From Mauremys mutica (taxonomy: Eukaryota > Chordata > Testudines > Geoemydidae), in NCBI RefSeq assembly GCF_020497125.1, contig NC_059089.1, forward strand, positions 26,681,282-26,745,281: a stretch of 64,000 nucleotides of DNA, read 5' to 3'. The notes below the pieces were generated by a model, which was not told the origin of the DNA, made no database searches, and saw nothing but the letters and a program-made list of their open reading frames with translations. How positions within the stretch are numbered: position 1 is the stretch's first letter; every line of letters starts with the position of its first letter. Shown one piece after another: positions 42,115 through 55,600 of the stretch. Position numbers and translations under genes: made by a program.

Positions 42115-45100
42115 GAGGCATTATTACCTAATTCGTTCAGCTGGTACCCGGATAATCCCAGTGCTGAGTGAAGCCCCAAGGTTCAGGCAAACTGAGAGCC
42201 AGGGCCTGTGTGGCTCCTTGGACCCAATTCAACCCTCAGCTCTAATTTATTTTTCCAGCTAAGGTACACTGCAGAGGAACCCCAGGCAGGTAGCATCAGG
42301 GTTGAGCACTGTTTAACGTGCTCACTGCCCTTCAGTTTGCATGGAGTTGAAACCCAAGAAAGTTCTTTGCTCCGCTGCAGAAAGCAGTAATGGAACAAGA
42401 TGTGACAGCAACAGCAACCCAGCAAACAGGAGTTAGAAATACATTTAAAAAAAACCCACAGAACCTGTATTTTTAAGTGAATTGCAAAATTTATTACAGT
42501 GGTTTGATCCTGACAAGAACATTGCTAACAATCTCCTGCCATAGACGGAATGGAGAGGGTGAAGGAGGGGAGAGAGACACTTAAGGACACTTCTCATTTT
42601 CTGAAAATAAAACATCTTTTAACGCCCAAACCATATTCCCCAGCTCTTTAAATCCACAAAGTACAAAGTGAAACTGAACCACAGACATGGAAAGGAAAAT
42701 GCATTAACATGTCGAAATGCAGAAACAAACATGCTCATCTGCATCTAATAAGCTTCCAGAAAATGAGCTGCTTATAGTCACAAAAGTCTGCCAAGAAGGT
42801 ACGCAGCAGCAGCAGCGCACAAGGCCTGCAAAGCGCCAAACTTCAGAAGCCACATTTCTCTGGGTACAAAAGTCCACTCTAAACAAGAAACAAGCACCTG
42901 GAATGGAAAATATATCGGAACCCACCTGTTACAAAGGGCCGGTATTCGCCAATAATATGACCTGTGTTGCCAGGGAGCACACAGCAGTGTCATTTAAGCC
43001 TGGCCTGTGCTGGAGCCTGGGGAAGGGCCAGTGCTCGGGGAATAGAAAAGGACAGTCGAGCTGAAGTAACCAACCTGGCAGCAAGAATAAAGCACCTTCT
43101 GGTTTTACCTTGCACTGCTAACTAACGGGGGGAGGTTGCTGCACCCAAGGTCAAAGGGGCTCGCTGGCTTGTAGCGTCAGCAGGTCTCACTTCCCCGGGT
43201 GGGAAAGCTCTATTAACTGACACGGGAACATGCTGCCATCAGACAGATGCTCACACCGTGGCTTGAAGCAACACACTGCTGGGTGGCCAGGGTGAATCTT
43301 ACCCAGCAGTGGAGCTGAGCCGTCTCACCGTTGTGCTGTAGGTTATGGCGCGGGTCTAATTACTCCCAGCCAGAGGAAGCAGGCAAATGGGGCGTGGTGT
43401 AGAAACCCTACTCACCAGCTCAGGAACCCCAGGGCAGCCTTTATGCACATGGCCGGCATGCGAGGTACCTGTGGAACATTTGCACTATGGCCTCTAATTC
43501 AGCTGCGCACACAGCAGAACCAGCGAGCAGAAAGACATCCCTTTCTGCTCAGCTTCTCTCTGGAGGCTAGACACCCTGCAATGACTTGAACAGCACGACG
43601 TGCAGAAGTGCTGTTGCCATTTCATTACCCAGCTGCAGAACCCCTGGACCGGGTCTTTGTGCCACCTGGTCCTAGAGTCCTCCAGCAGGGTCACATGCTT
43701 AGCTTTGACTTCAGTGTCCACTAAATAAAAACATGAGTGAGCCAGGAGAGGCGCAGTGGAAAGGCTACAATATGGTGCAGATGGGCACAGTGTAAAAGAA
43801 CCTGAATAGAATAGACCAAACAGAGAAAATGGTCAAACAGGACTGACTCCGCTAACAAAGTGCTCAGATGAGTTGCTGTATTTGGCTACAGCCAAAGGGT
43901 CCCCAGACCCATCCCATGGGAAGCATTCCCGAGAGTACCCACAGAGCAGCTGGTGAGCTGTCGCGGTGAGATATGGTGAGAAAAAAAGTCCTTTGATGGT
44001 TACATCTTTCCCCCTACTCCATTTCCTGTGACGCATCTCAGCCCTGTTCATTCCTGCTAATTCTGCCATCTCACACATCCCAGGCATTATATGGAGAAAT
44101 CCAGTACATGGGTTCAGGAGACTGTGCTTCTCGATTGACTCTCCGACTGGGCGACTGCATTCCCCAATTGCTTTGTTCCCTAGATTTCAAAAACACTCGG
44201 CTGCTGGGCCAGTCGTAGCACTACCAGCAATGAATGGCTGAAAGGGGACATTCCGGGGTGCTAGCGGAACAAGCTGCTATGAGATGAGGGCCAGGGGTCA
44301 CCCGCCTTCCTGTTAGACACAGAATCGTTCAGTAAGTCATTAACTGCAGTCCTGCTGGCTAGGAAAGCTGCCTTAAGAAACAAGAGGGTCTGGCCCCAGG
44401 GTGAGAAAGCACCTGACTGCTGAACAGGGAATGTTGTGATGCAGAACAGCAAGGGAAACTGCAGCTGGAAACCTTCCAAAGAGAGTGAGACAGGTCTGGA
44501 GGCGGGAGAAAACCTTCCTGGAGACAGAGGCTGAGCCAAGAGATGGGGCCAGAGCTCGATGGAGTCACGAGCTTCTGTGCTGAAACGTCAGCGTCAGGGC
44601 CAGCCTCTGCTCCCCACTCCATGGTGTGACTGGCACTGCGCTGGATGGTCACTGGCATGCCTGGGCGTAGCAGGTCAGCGTGCAGGGGCCTACCTGCGGC
44701 TAAGGGCTGAGCACTGCAGACATAAAGCACAGTTTGAAACTCCAGGATGACACCCCTTCCCTGGTGCCCTGCTCCCCACCTGCTGCAGGCAGCCTCCTGG
44801 ACACTCATTAGCAGGATGAGGCAGAGCTTGTAATCGCTGCTGTGCTGGCCTGGGGATGGGGGCGGGGTGAGTGCTGGCCCTCCCTGTTACACAGCCACAA
44901 AACGTGAATAAACAGCACTTTAGCCAGTCAGGAAGCTGCTTAGTCAGAAAAGGAGCCTTTGCCACCCACCCCTGCACATACAACCAGCCATGTTCAGCTC
45001 AGTGACAGCCCGGTGCAGTTACACCAGGGAGGAATTTGTCCCAACAACCCTGCTCTCCACCCTGCTTGGACTGAGGGTGGAGTCTGCAGTCTGCACCTGC

Positions 45101-46018
45101 GCTTTACCCCACGGGGAGTGGGGTCCCCAGATGAGGGCAGCTCGTGGGGAAGGGGGTGGCTCTCTACTGTCCAGTTCCCAGTTCCTTCCTGTAACAGCCT
45201 CCCGAGTCATGTAACGGCAGGAGTCCATCAGCCCGGACAATCCCGTCCTAGGGGCACACTGGCCTGGCCAGCCCGCCAGCAGCTTCCAGGCCAGAGGGGC
45301 TGCAGGACACAGGCTAGGAGACGCAGGGCTGAATGACTGGCTGACTCAGCACTTGGACACTATGGGGCTGTGCTGTAATATTGACCTGAGAGGACAAAGA
45401 GATTCCCCAGTCAGAATGTGACCAACACTCTGCTAAGGCCCCCAGCGCTGGTCAGCAGGCCTGTTGCTGCAGCTACGCTCTGGCTGTGGTGACACAGTGA
45501 TCCCATCTCAAGCACTGTCTCCTGACCCAAAAGGGGACTCTCATGGCTTTCCTGGGCTCTGGGGCACACAACCCCAGGCTCCCCTGGGTCACAGGGCAGG
45601 AGCAGGATGGTGATATGATCATTTCTCCTCCCTGGATCTAATGGCTGGATTCAGGAACATGTAGGTGGTTGCATTTTCCCCAGTACTATGTCCATTCCAG
45701 GGGTCTCTAGCATCTCCATTCTGCAAACTATCCCACAAGGCAGTCTCCTTGGCCAATCCCTGCAGCCCCATTGCTAGCTCCACAAAGTGTTTCACCCCCA
45801 GGGAGGTGGCGACAACCACAGAGCATCATCTGGAGAAGCCCTGGCCTGTCGGAGGGGTAAAACCAGCAAGGTACCTTTTTACCTCTCTCTCCCACCCTTT
45901 GCAAGTGGGGTCCTGAGATGTTTGTGGGCAGAAGGTGAAGGGGCAGGGTTAGGGCAGACAGCTGCTGAGTCAAAATGAGTCAAAATGAACATAAATAAGA
46001 GAAAAGCCATTTCTAAGG
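42115..46018. other. NR5A1 downstream region, possible long 3' UTR
   Basis: About 3.9 kb with no recognised transposon, unusual for this window. A - strand AATAAA lies at its left end (42495-42490). This is compatible with an extended NR5A1 3' UTR, but no transcript evidence is available. No other gene is visible. Confidence 0.3.
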
Positions 46019-46024
46019 TTTAAT
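46019..46024 (-). promoter_or_regulatory. possible NR5A1 poly(A) signal (ATTAAA)
   Basis: On the - strand ATTAAA occurs about 332 nt after the stop codon. It is followed by a U-rich tract (TTTTCTCTTATTTATG) suitable as a downstream element. A further AATAAA on the - strand lies at 42495-42490 and would imply a 3.9-kb 3' UTR. Neither can be confirmed without transcript data. Confidence 0.3.
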
Positions 46025-46355
46025 CCTCCACACCCCGGAATTTGTGTTAAGCCAAAGAGATGCTATGTAGAAAGGGAAAGCCAAGTGTAGGCCAGGCTAT
46101 GCTCCCGGAAGGGCAGTCCACCCAGACTGGAACATATGCGTCTTAGTGCTGTTAAACCATAGTTACTGTATATTAAAATAAATCATCTGAACCCTTCCAA
46201 TAGTACTGGTTAAATATAATCACCGGGCGAGGCGGCGATGGACAGCAGTGCTGCTAGGCCAGCCCCCCAGCTTCCTTCTGCCTCTCCTGCACGCGCCCAG
46301 CAGGGAACGTCTCTGAGAAGCTCTGTTACGAGTCTCTTGTCGGGACGAGCCACAC

Positions 46356-46603
46356 TCAAGTCCGCTTGGCGTGCAGCATTTCAATGAGCAGGTTGTTGCA
46401 AGGCACCTCCCCGCTCAGGTGCTTGTGGTAGAGGTACTCCTCGGCCTGCATGCTGAGGGAGCGGATCTCAGCCAGCCGCAGCAGGAGCTGACGAAACTTG
46501 TCCGCGGAGTGAGGGTAGTGGCAGACGGTGTACTCCAGCAGAGCTGCGTTGGCTTTCTCCTGAGCATCCTTCGCCAGGCTGTGGTTTTCCAAATATTTCA
46601 TAT
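46356..46603 (-). CDS. NR5A1: NR5A1 terminal coding exon 7 (human numbering)
   Basis: After acceptor CTGTTGCAG the exon completes Asp380. It then has 81 codons ([20 protein letters not shown] ... [11 protein letters not shown]) and a TGA at 46358-46356. EYLYHKHL keeps the equivalents of Tyr436 and Lys440, and LLIEML is the AF-2 activation helix. The C-terminus AKRT differs from human AKQT and resembles NR5A2 AKRA, but the rest of the exon is NR5A1-like. Confidence 0.96.
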
Positions 46604-49600
46604 CTGCAACAGGAAAACAAAAGGCAGCGTCTCGTGAAATGGCACAAAGCGCAGCCCTGTGTCACACTTCCATCAGCACACATTATGGACCCACAATGCA
46701 CCTAGACATTGGTCTCTAAGAACTCTGCACTGCTGCTCCAGACAGCAGGTCTTCCATTCCCAGGGTGGCTGCATGCATTACAGTGGAGATGCCCACACCT
46801 TGTGCTCTTCTGCAGGGACTTTCCTATTGTTGTTTTTCTGACTCACCAGTAAAAGCGATTAAGTCTAGAAGAAGGTGGCTGCTCTTTGCGTATGGAAAAG
46901 CATAGCATTAAGGGGCAACGGGATCCTGGGAGGAGACAGGAAAGACTAAAGAACAGCCACACTTACACCCTTCTGCTTCCACCTGTATCACCACCACTGC
47001 AATGGTAGGGCACTGACTGTGAGACACACCCTCCTCTGATCCCTGCTGGGTGCGCTAAAGAAAGATTAAATCCATCTAGTATGCCACAGGGAGGACGGAA
47101 AACTCGACAACCCCCGCCCCATTCAGCAACGAATTTAATGCTGAGCATGCGAGCCAGTTCTTACGTGTGTGAGTACTCTACTGAGAGGCCATTGCTGGCC
47201 AAACAATCCTTGAAGCTGATTGAATCTACTAGCACTTTTGAGACAGAGAATTCCAAACACTGATCTCCCAGCAAGTGAGAAATGAAGCCCTGCTCCATTG
47301 CCAAGTTCCCATCAAATCCTGACAGTACCAGGGGGTGGGGGTGAGGGTGGGGAGAAGGAGTTTTGGGGAGCATTTCTTGTGGACAATCCCACAGGCCCTA
47401 GTAAGGTGGTGAAGCATGTTGGCCACACACTTGGGAAGAATGCTGGGCAGTAAATGTTCATCAAAGAGTTTTCTCTAAGAAAAAGTGTGAAAAAAACTTG
47501 TTATGCTTTTTCACCTGTTCTGCTTGACTCGTGAGAGTGCATTAGGAACCGGCTTGGATCTTGAGGAAAGAGGCTGTTTGTGAGAGGGAAGCGCTTTGGG
47601 CTGGAGGGAGGGAACTAGCAAGGCCACATAGGACCAGCCTTGGGGTGGGTTTTAGTGTTCACTTAATCAATCAGCCCCCGAGAGAAATGAGCATCTGCAG
47701 CAAGGGGATGAAGGCACCAAACCATGAAAATGGGCAAGTCATAGCAGGACTATCCAGCCGAATACAAAGCACTGGGAAGAAGAGCAACTGGAGGTGAAAA
47801 CATTCAGCTTAACAGGGGGGTCAGTGTGTGTGTGTGGGTGGGGGGTTTCTGAGATCCATGGAATTGTTCTTATACCATATAAGGGGTGGGGAAAACCTGC
47901 TCAGGAAATCTGCCCCTTGTTATAAAAAAGAGGAGCAGAAGACAGATGAACTAGAGGACCTTATGGACCTTTTCATCCCTCATGCATATTAGCAGCACCA
48001 TGGAGAATACTGCAGAGCCATCGGGATACAGCCAGAATCCAGGCAGCTAAACAGCTGCCAGTTCAGGAAGTCTGCAGATTCTAGAGCTGATGAATTTTTA
48101 ATGGCTGCTGTGGCCACTTCCATCTCAGACAGTCAAAGAAAATCTTATAGGCCTTTGGCCTTAGAGCTCATCCATTTCTGAATGGCTATGAAAAGACTGG
48201 CTTAATTCCCTGATAAACCTGGGGTTTTCAATGTGGCAACAGAGCTCAGCAAACATAGTAACCCTGAGCCTTTATGCCTCGCAAGTGTCTAAACAATTCT
48301 CCGGTAACACTGTTGTTGCCTGGAACTGGCCTTACTGAAATGCAAGGCAGAAAGCTCTCTGGTGCGGAGCCACCACCTAGCTACTGAGAGACACAGCTCC
48401 TAGCACACTGAGCCACATAAGCATCCACAGTTTATCCTTATAATCTACAAACCTTGCCGTGGGGTTTAAATCAATCAGACCAGGATGCTGCCCTGATAAA
48501 AGATCATGATAAAAAAATCACTTAAAAGCATTTTCTTCTGTTTGTGAGCGAAGAAAACACAAACACACACCCTGGCTTTAGTCTGTCCCTCTGCAAAGAA
48601 AGCCCTAATGGGGCTCATGCCTGACGGTAATCTTATTTTCCATATCAAGCCACTCTTCAGTCAGGTATTTCCCAGCAGCCACAGAGACCCATCTCACTTC
48701 CATGATCTGCAGCTATGCTATCTTGGACTGTCACCTCATAAGCCAAGCAGGGTCAATCCTGCTCACTGCTAGGAGGCACCTCTCCCTCCAGGACTATGCT
48801 GAGCCCAGTGCTCCAGTGGGATGTGTTCTGATGGAGGTACCACCTTTCAGGTGAGCTAGACCCAGAGCCTGGCCACCAATCAATATTAAGTGGCAATTTG
48901 ACAAAAATCAGGGTGAGTTATCCAAATGTCAGCACTTAATTGTGTTCTAGTCAGATCCCAAGGGAGGGTTTGGCTTCATTGAGCTAATCTATATTTGCAG
49001 TTCATTTCTCTTGTTCGCTCGCTCTTACACCAAGGCCATGTCTGCACTAGTGAGCTTACAATGGCACGGCTGTACCGATGCAGCTGCACTGCTGTAAGAT
49101 CGATCGTGTAGCCACTCTATGCCGATGGGAGAGAGCTCTCCCGTCGACGTCATAAAACCACCTCCACGAGCAGCAGTAGCTATGCTGGCGGGAGAAGCTC
49201 TCTCACTGACAGCGCTGGCCACACCACCACCTTTTTTTCCCACACCCCCTGAGCGACATAAGTTTTGCCAACACAAGTGGTAGTGTAGACATGGCCTTAG
49301 TCTTTCTGGCCAGTCCAGGTCTGCCTTTAAGGGGTTTTACTACAACTCTTCCCAATGGGTAGCAGGATGCTAGTCTGGCACTTGAAAATACAAAAGACTT
49401 GAGTTTTCCATTTTTGTTCGGCTACTTAATTTCATTTTTTAAATCTAACACGTTGAAATCTGGGTGATGTGTGGATTTAACAAAGGCTTTGGTAAAATGG
49501 CACTATACATACTCCATGTTATTAGGCCATTACAGAAGTACACAATGATCATACCTCAGAGGCCACTTACATGAGAGCCTGCTATAGACATCCTCACTGA

Positions 49601-52600
49601 AAACATTTGGGCTAATGGAGTTAACAGGATTGCCTGTACTTGGTGGAGCTGCAGCAACAATTACCATGATGTCTGATAGCAAATCTTTTACGTCTGTGTG
49701 CATGAGAGGGGGCTCCGCAACCAGCCCCTTTAGGTTCAAGTTCAGATGAGAGACAGCAGCTCAAACTTCTCGAAGCTGAATATTGTGAAGAGTCAGAATT
49801 GGGTACAGATTTGAAGCATGGCAGTTTGGATTGTTCAGGCCCAGAGGTTTCCTTCTACCCATTATAGACACTATTAGATCTTAGTCTAATAAGACTCAGC
49901 AGTTCCCTGGAAATGCCTTCATGAGAGACTGCCTCAAACGTCTGTAATACAAAGGAATCTGTAATGGAAATTGCCCAGGGAAAGGACTGAGCAAGAATAC
50001 ACAGTGATTTACTGGGAAAAGATTAGGGTACAAATTCCAGCAGGGGGTTGGACTAGATGATCTCCTGAGGTCCCTTCCAACCCTGATATTCTATGAAAAT
50101 TCTGTTAACTGCAGACGTTTTTTACACCAAGACTGAATTTGGCTTTAGAGCCGCAGAAAAGTAGAATGAGTTAATGTTCTACCCAAATGGATTAAAGACT
50201 TTTAAAAATATATTATTCAGATGAGAAGCAGTGATGGCAAAGGAAGTCTCTTGGTATGTGGGGAGAGAAACACAATCAACAAGTATGTGGTTCTGAGATG
50301 GATGAGCTACTGAACTTCTTCCTGGAATCTGTCTCCAACAAGCAAAATAAAACAAAGTCTGGAATAGACAATGGAGACGGGTTGATAAGAGGCAGGTCAT
50401 AGAGTACTTGGAAAAGTTAAATATATACAGATCAGCAGGCCAGTAGGATAAGCACCCCAAGGCTTTTGGCGAATGAACTCAAAAATTGGATACCATCGCT
50501 GGAACTGATGGAGAATCAGGCTTAGCAAACCAATGGTACTACTTGTGTAAATGTCTATTTGAGTGAGGGTCTACAGGACTGGCCCCTCCATGATGGAAAG
50601 GAATGCAGCAGATACAATGTAGCTGGACTGTAGCAAGCACTCGATACAGAGTCTCACACATTATTACTGCACAGATGTTTTCAGCTGGTTTTGATGTGAG
50701 CAGTTGCATGGAATGAAAACTGGCTGAAGGGCCCTAGCAAAGCACAGTGACACAATCGGCTCTGCCTCGCAATGGCTACAGTGCCCACTGCCCTTCCAGA
50801 ATCTTTTAATTTTAATAAATACCTCTACATGGGCTGGAAAGGGAAATCGGAATCAGCATATAACTGAAATTTGGCCCCAGTTCATCAATGCCGCCAAGCA
50901 TGTGCTTAAGTGCCATTAGGCTTCAAGGTAAGCAGGTGTTTAAGTGCTTTGTTGAACTGGGGCCTAAACTGAAAGGAGTTGCAAGCTTTTTCGGTAAATA
51001 TCTATCATGTAGGCCTATCCAGCTGTGGAGCAGTCTTACAAGGGAAGTGGCGGAAGCCCCACTGCTCAAGTCAGATGAATAAAGCCCATAAGAATATGCC
51101 ATAGGGAACAATCCTGAACTGGCAGAGGGCTGGACAAGGCAATGATCTAATGGGCCCTTCCCATCTCACTGTTGCTTTGTACTGTGTCATATAGTCACAA
51201 AGTATCTGAGATTCTGTATAACACACACTTTATCAGATCAGAATTTCCTTTTCCCTCCTGTGGCACATTTGTTCTTAACGCGCCTGTCTCTGTTATATTA
51301 GAGCATGTTGTTATGAAATCTCTTTATCTGCATAAGGTTATTGTGAGTGTCATTTAAAAAAAAAGAAGTTATATTGATAAATGTCAAATCTATACCCTGA
51401 GTTGGCTCAACAATAGCTAGTTCTACTTGATGAACTCACCTGGTTCTCAGAAAGACCCTATTCACTGGTTAATTGAATATTTGAATAATCTTTTCATTCC
51501 TGCAATGAATAAAGAATGTTGTCCAAATAACATTGACTCACTTCATTTAGAGACACTGCAGCAGTTGCAAAGACTCTGTCCTGTGACAAAGCAGCCCATC
51601 ACACATACAGCTATGCCTGGGATTATTTCTATGCCCTCAAGTGTTCTTCCTATTCACGGCTCCTTTTGTTTGGGAGAAGCTGCTGATAAATTGCAAACGC
51701 TTAAGGGAATGTGGGCTATAAAAGCCTCTCTTCCTCCCCTCCCCAAGAGGAGCTGCTTCATGAATATAAGTCATGAAATCGAATGATAGGTCAATCCATT
51801 AAGGCTCTATTAAGCCCTTCTGTAGAACAAAGCTAACCTGTGCTGTCCTCATAAATATTGCTATTTTGAGAAGCCCTAATTTTAATTAAACCTCTTTACC
51901 TGCTCAGGAGAGAAATCTATTTAGAACTCAAATGGCAGCCTCTTGTGTCTGTGGCGTTGGCTTTGATTGTGCTGTGGCAGAGTGGTAAATGTGGAAATTC
52001 TCTTGTTAAAGGCAATTACATCCTACACGTAATATGCAATCCTGTTCGCTACAGCTGAGCCTGCGAAGGGCAAATTATACACACAAAATGATGGGGTCTA
52101 AATTAGCTGTTACCACTCAAGAAAGAGATCTTGGAGTCATCGTGCACAGTTCTCTGAAAACATCGGCTCAATGTGCAGCAGCAGTCAAAAAAGCGAACAG
52201 AATGCTGGGAATCAGTAGGAAAGGGACAGATAATAAACAAGAAAATATCATAATGCCACTGTATAAATCCACAGTACGCCCACACCTTGAATACTGCGGG
52301 CAGTTCTGACCACCCCATCTCAAAAGAGATATATTAGAATTGGAAAAGGTGCAGAGAAGGACAACAACAATTATTAAGGGTATGGAACAGCGTCCGAATG
52401 AGAAGAGATTAAAAGGAGTGGGACTGTTCACTTCAGAAAAGAGATGACTAAGGGGGATATGATAGAAGGCTATAAACTCATGACTGGTGTGGAGAAAGTG
52501 AATAGGGAAGTGTTGTTTACCCCTTCCCATAACACAAGAACTAGGGGTCACCCAATGACATGAATAGGCAGCAGGTTTAAAAAAAGACAAAAGGAAACAC

Positions 52601-55600
52601 TTCTTCACACAATGTACAGTGAACCTGTGGAACTTGTTGCCAGGGATGTTGTGAAGGGCAAAACTATAGGTTCAAAAAAAAATTAGATAAGTTCCTGGAG
52701 GATAGATCCATCTATGGCTATTAGCCAGGATGGTCAGGAACCCATCCCCAGGCTCTGGTGTTCCTAGACCTCTGACTGCCAGAAGCTAAGACTGGACAAC
52801 AAGAGATGGGTCACTTAATAATTGCCCTGTTTTGTTCATTCCCTCTGGGGCACCTGGAACTGGCCACTGTCAGAGACAGGCTACTGGGCTGGATGGACCA
52901 TTGGTCTGACCCAGTCTGGCCATTTTTATGTTCTTATTGTTCCAAGTGAACTTTGCATTATGGAAAGAAAAAGTTGGATTTGGGGCAAAATGAGACATAG
53001 GAAAAGACAGCATGTTGTTGCACATCCTTCCTAGAAAGCCACAGAGAAAGAAAGAAGAAGAAGAATGTAATATACTTAGCACAATGCACAGCAATACAGG
53101 TATGTTCCCATCACTTCTGGGAAGGCATCATTACTGTTTGCTCTAAGCATGCATTGGAGACAGGATTTTAAACCGCAGCCACCTTGAAGCTGGGGCTTAT
53201 CACCTTCAGAGCCACCACTGACGTTTCAGCCACAGGAAAGGCAATGGGAGCTCAACAGAAATGCCCATGCAGGAAAGGAATCAGCCAAGCTGAGGCTGCT
53301 GTTCCAGTGCCTCCCATGTCCCAAACGAGGAGCAGTGGCACCAGTCTGGGAATGTTTCCTCTGAGGATCCTGACATGGATTGGTTTGTTGACACTGGCTT
53401 GGGCTGGCAAAGCACCTCACCCTAATAAAACACTGCAGCCTTCTCTAGTAATGGCCTCCAGCCCTGCAAGGGACTGTTGCCCTCCTACAATGACTGAGGA
53501 TGCTACTATAGGATTCCTATTATGGCCACAGCCAGTGTGGAGAGCAGGACCCCGGGATACTCCACCACTACATCTGCTCCCACTGAGGGAGGGGAAAGGG
53601 GCTAGGGTCTCCCCCAAACTCCCATCCCTCCTTAGATCGGCTCTGCCATCTCAAGCCACCAGCCCGTTTATTGTCCAATCTGGGCTCTGTTTGTGTCACA
53701 GCCTTATCACTGTTTAAACAGCAGATTATCATATTTAATTTTCTTGTACTTTAAAACAGCTTTTTCAAAAGGAAACAACTGACATAGAAGATTATAGACG
53801 TGCTTTCGGGTGCCGGGAGCGGCTCCTTCTCATCAACTTTGGGCTAAGCCTCGATCACACACAGCCACCCTGAAGGCAGGGAAACCACCTCATTCCTGGA
53901 GCCCACTGCAGGATCAGGGACTGAATATGTGTCTGATCACCAGCATTTCCAAGCAGAGCCCAGTCACACAAAGATGGGAGATACAGAAATCAGTATAAAT
54001 CAGCCAGGTTTGAATAGGGGTGGCCTGCTGAGCAGCCCAGTTAATCGAGATATATCCTAGAGCACATCTGTTAAAAAATAATCCTATCTAATACCTAATT
54101 GCTATTAGGGTTCATAAACCCCCATGTACCAGGCCAGAATTTAGGAGTGGTACAAATTAGCCCTACTTATATCATTCTAATGTAACCGTTTACTCTGCTC
54201 ACTGATCTCTAAAGTTGCTTTTCTTCTGCCAAAGCTATTAGAGCAAATTTTGCCATCAGCTACATCCATGCCAACTCCCCACCTGTGGCATTGCACAGGC
54301 AAAATTAAGCCTATGGTCTCTGAATGCAGATGAAACGGGGTTTTGTGAAATACTGTGGATCATACTCTAACACTTCTCTCTCAGAGCAGAATTAGCTGAT
54401 GGGAAAAGTGAATAGATCTTTTAAATAAGCACAGGTAGAGTCCCTAACTGGATCAGACCTCAGTCATTGTGTGCCATAAAGCTGCACACTGGATATTTTG
54501 CAGACATGGGAATTTGCTAGTGTTAAATTCACAGCTGGAGAAATTCTTATGGTATTAAGCCCTGAATGTGCCAGGAGCATAACCACGTACTCTTGGTCAT
54601 CAGCAAAACATGGCTCTGGCTGTGATTTCCAAAAGGGCCTGAGAGACAGTTAGGAAACAGCATTGGCGGTGGGAGCCTAACTCCACAATAGACCAACGCA
54701 GCATGCAACGGTGTCATGATAATTAAAGGTGTACAATGCACATCTTCTGCCATGAGACGTTCCAATATTGCCAATCCTAAGTGTGCAAAAATCATGACTG
54801 GACCACCCCAAAGTCAGGAGATTAGCTTCAAAATCATGATTATGTAAAAAAATAATAAATGTGGGGTTCTTCTTATTTACTTTCTGGCTTTAGAGCTTTT
54901 AAGGTGCACACAGGTCATGATTTCAAGCTCCTCTCCACAACTCTGAGGGCTCACAACTCTGATGCTCACATAATCAATCACTTGACTCCCTGAGCTGGAG
55001 TTTTAAGAAAATCCCAGCTATTGTGAGACTTGTGATAAAAACAGGAGCGTTGGCAATGCTGGTTCTATGCATTAAATGTGCACAGAATATACCCCTTGGA
55101 CTGTATCTACCTCTTGATTTGTTCCCGGAACAACAAGCATGTACCGGTAAATATTTTCATTCAATGGAGAATATTTGTGCTCATTAAAGCTCACAAAGTG
55201 CCGAGAAGTTAGTGATCCATTTGACAGTGAGGGAATCAAAGGTGAGACCCATTTCTAAGAGCAATAACCTCACAGCATTTGAGCCCATTGCCTTTGTAAT
55301 ATAAGGCACACAACTTTACTACACCACATAGCTTGTTATTCTCCCCTCCCACCGTGACGCCTCACAGGGAAGTGGCAGGAGAGATTGGCTCAGTTTGCCA
55401 AAGTGAGCAATCTTGGGCTGACAATCTGAGGCACCTTAAATGGGCCTGATTCTCAGGAAGTGCTGAGCACTTGCCCTCTGAAAAACAGGATCCTTTGAAG
55501 GTGCCTCAGACTGACCGCCTCCCCCTCACCCCCACCCCCCCGGCCCTGGCACACCTTTGGGGGCTGTACAATGAACAACAACGAGACCCGTGTTTCTAAG

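Noticed and set aside
53184..53717. 177-codon open frame on the + strand inside NR5A1 intron 6
   Set aside because: No recognisable domain, no splice context and low-complexity Pro/Ser-rich translation. It is typical of a chance open frame in GC-balanced intron DNA.
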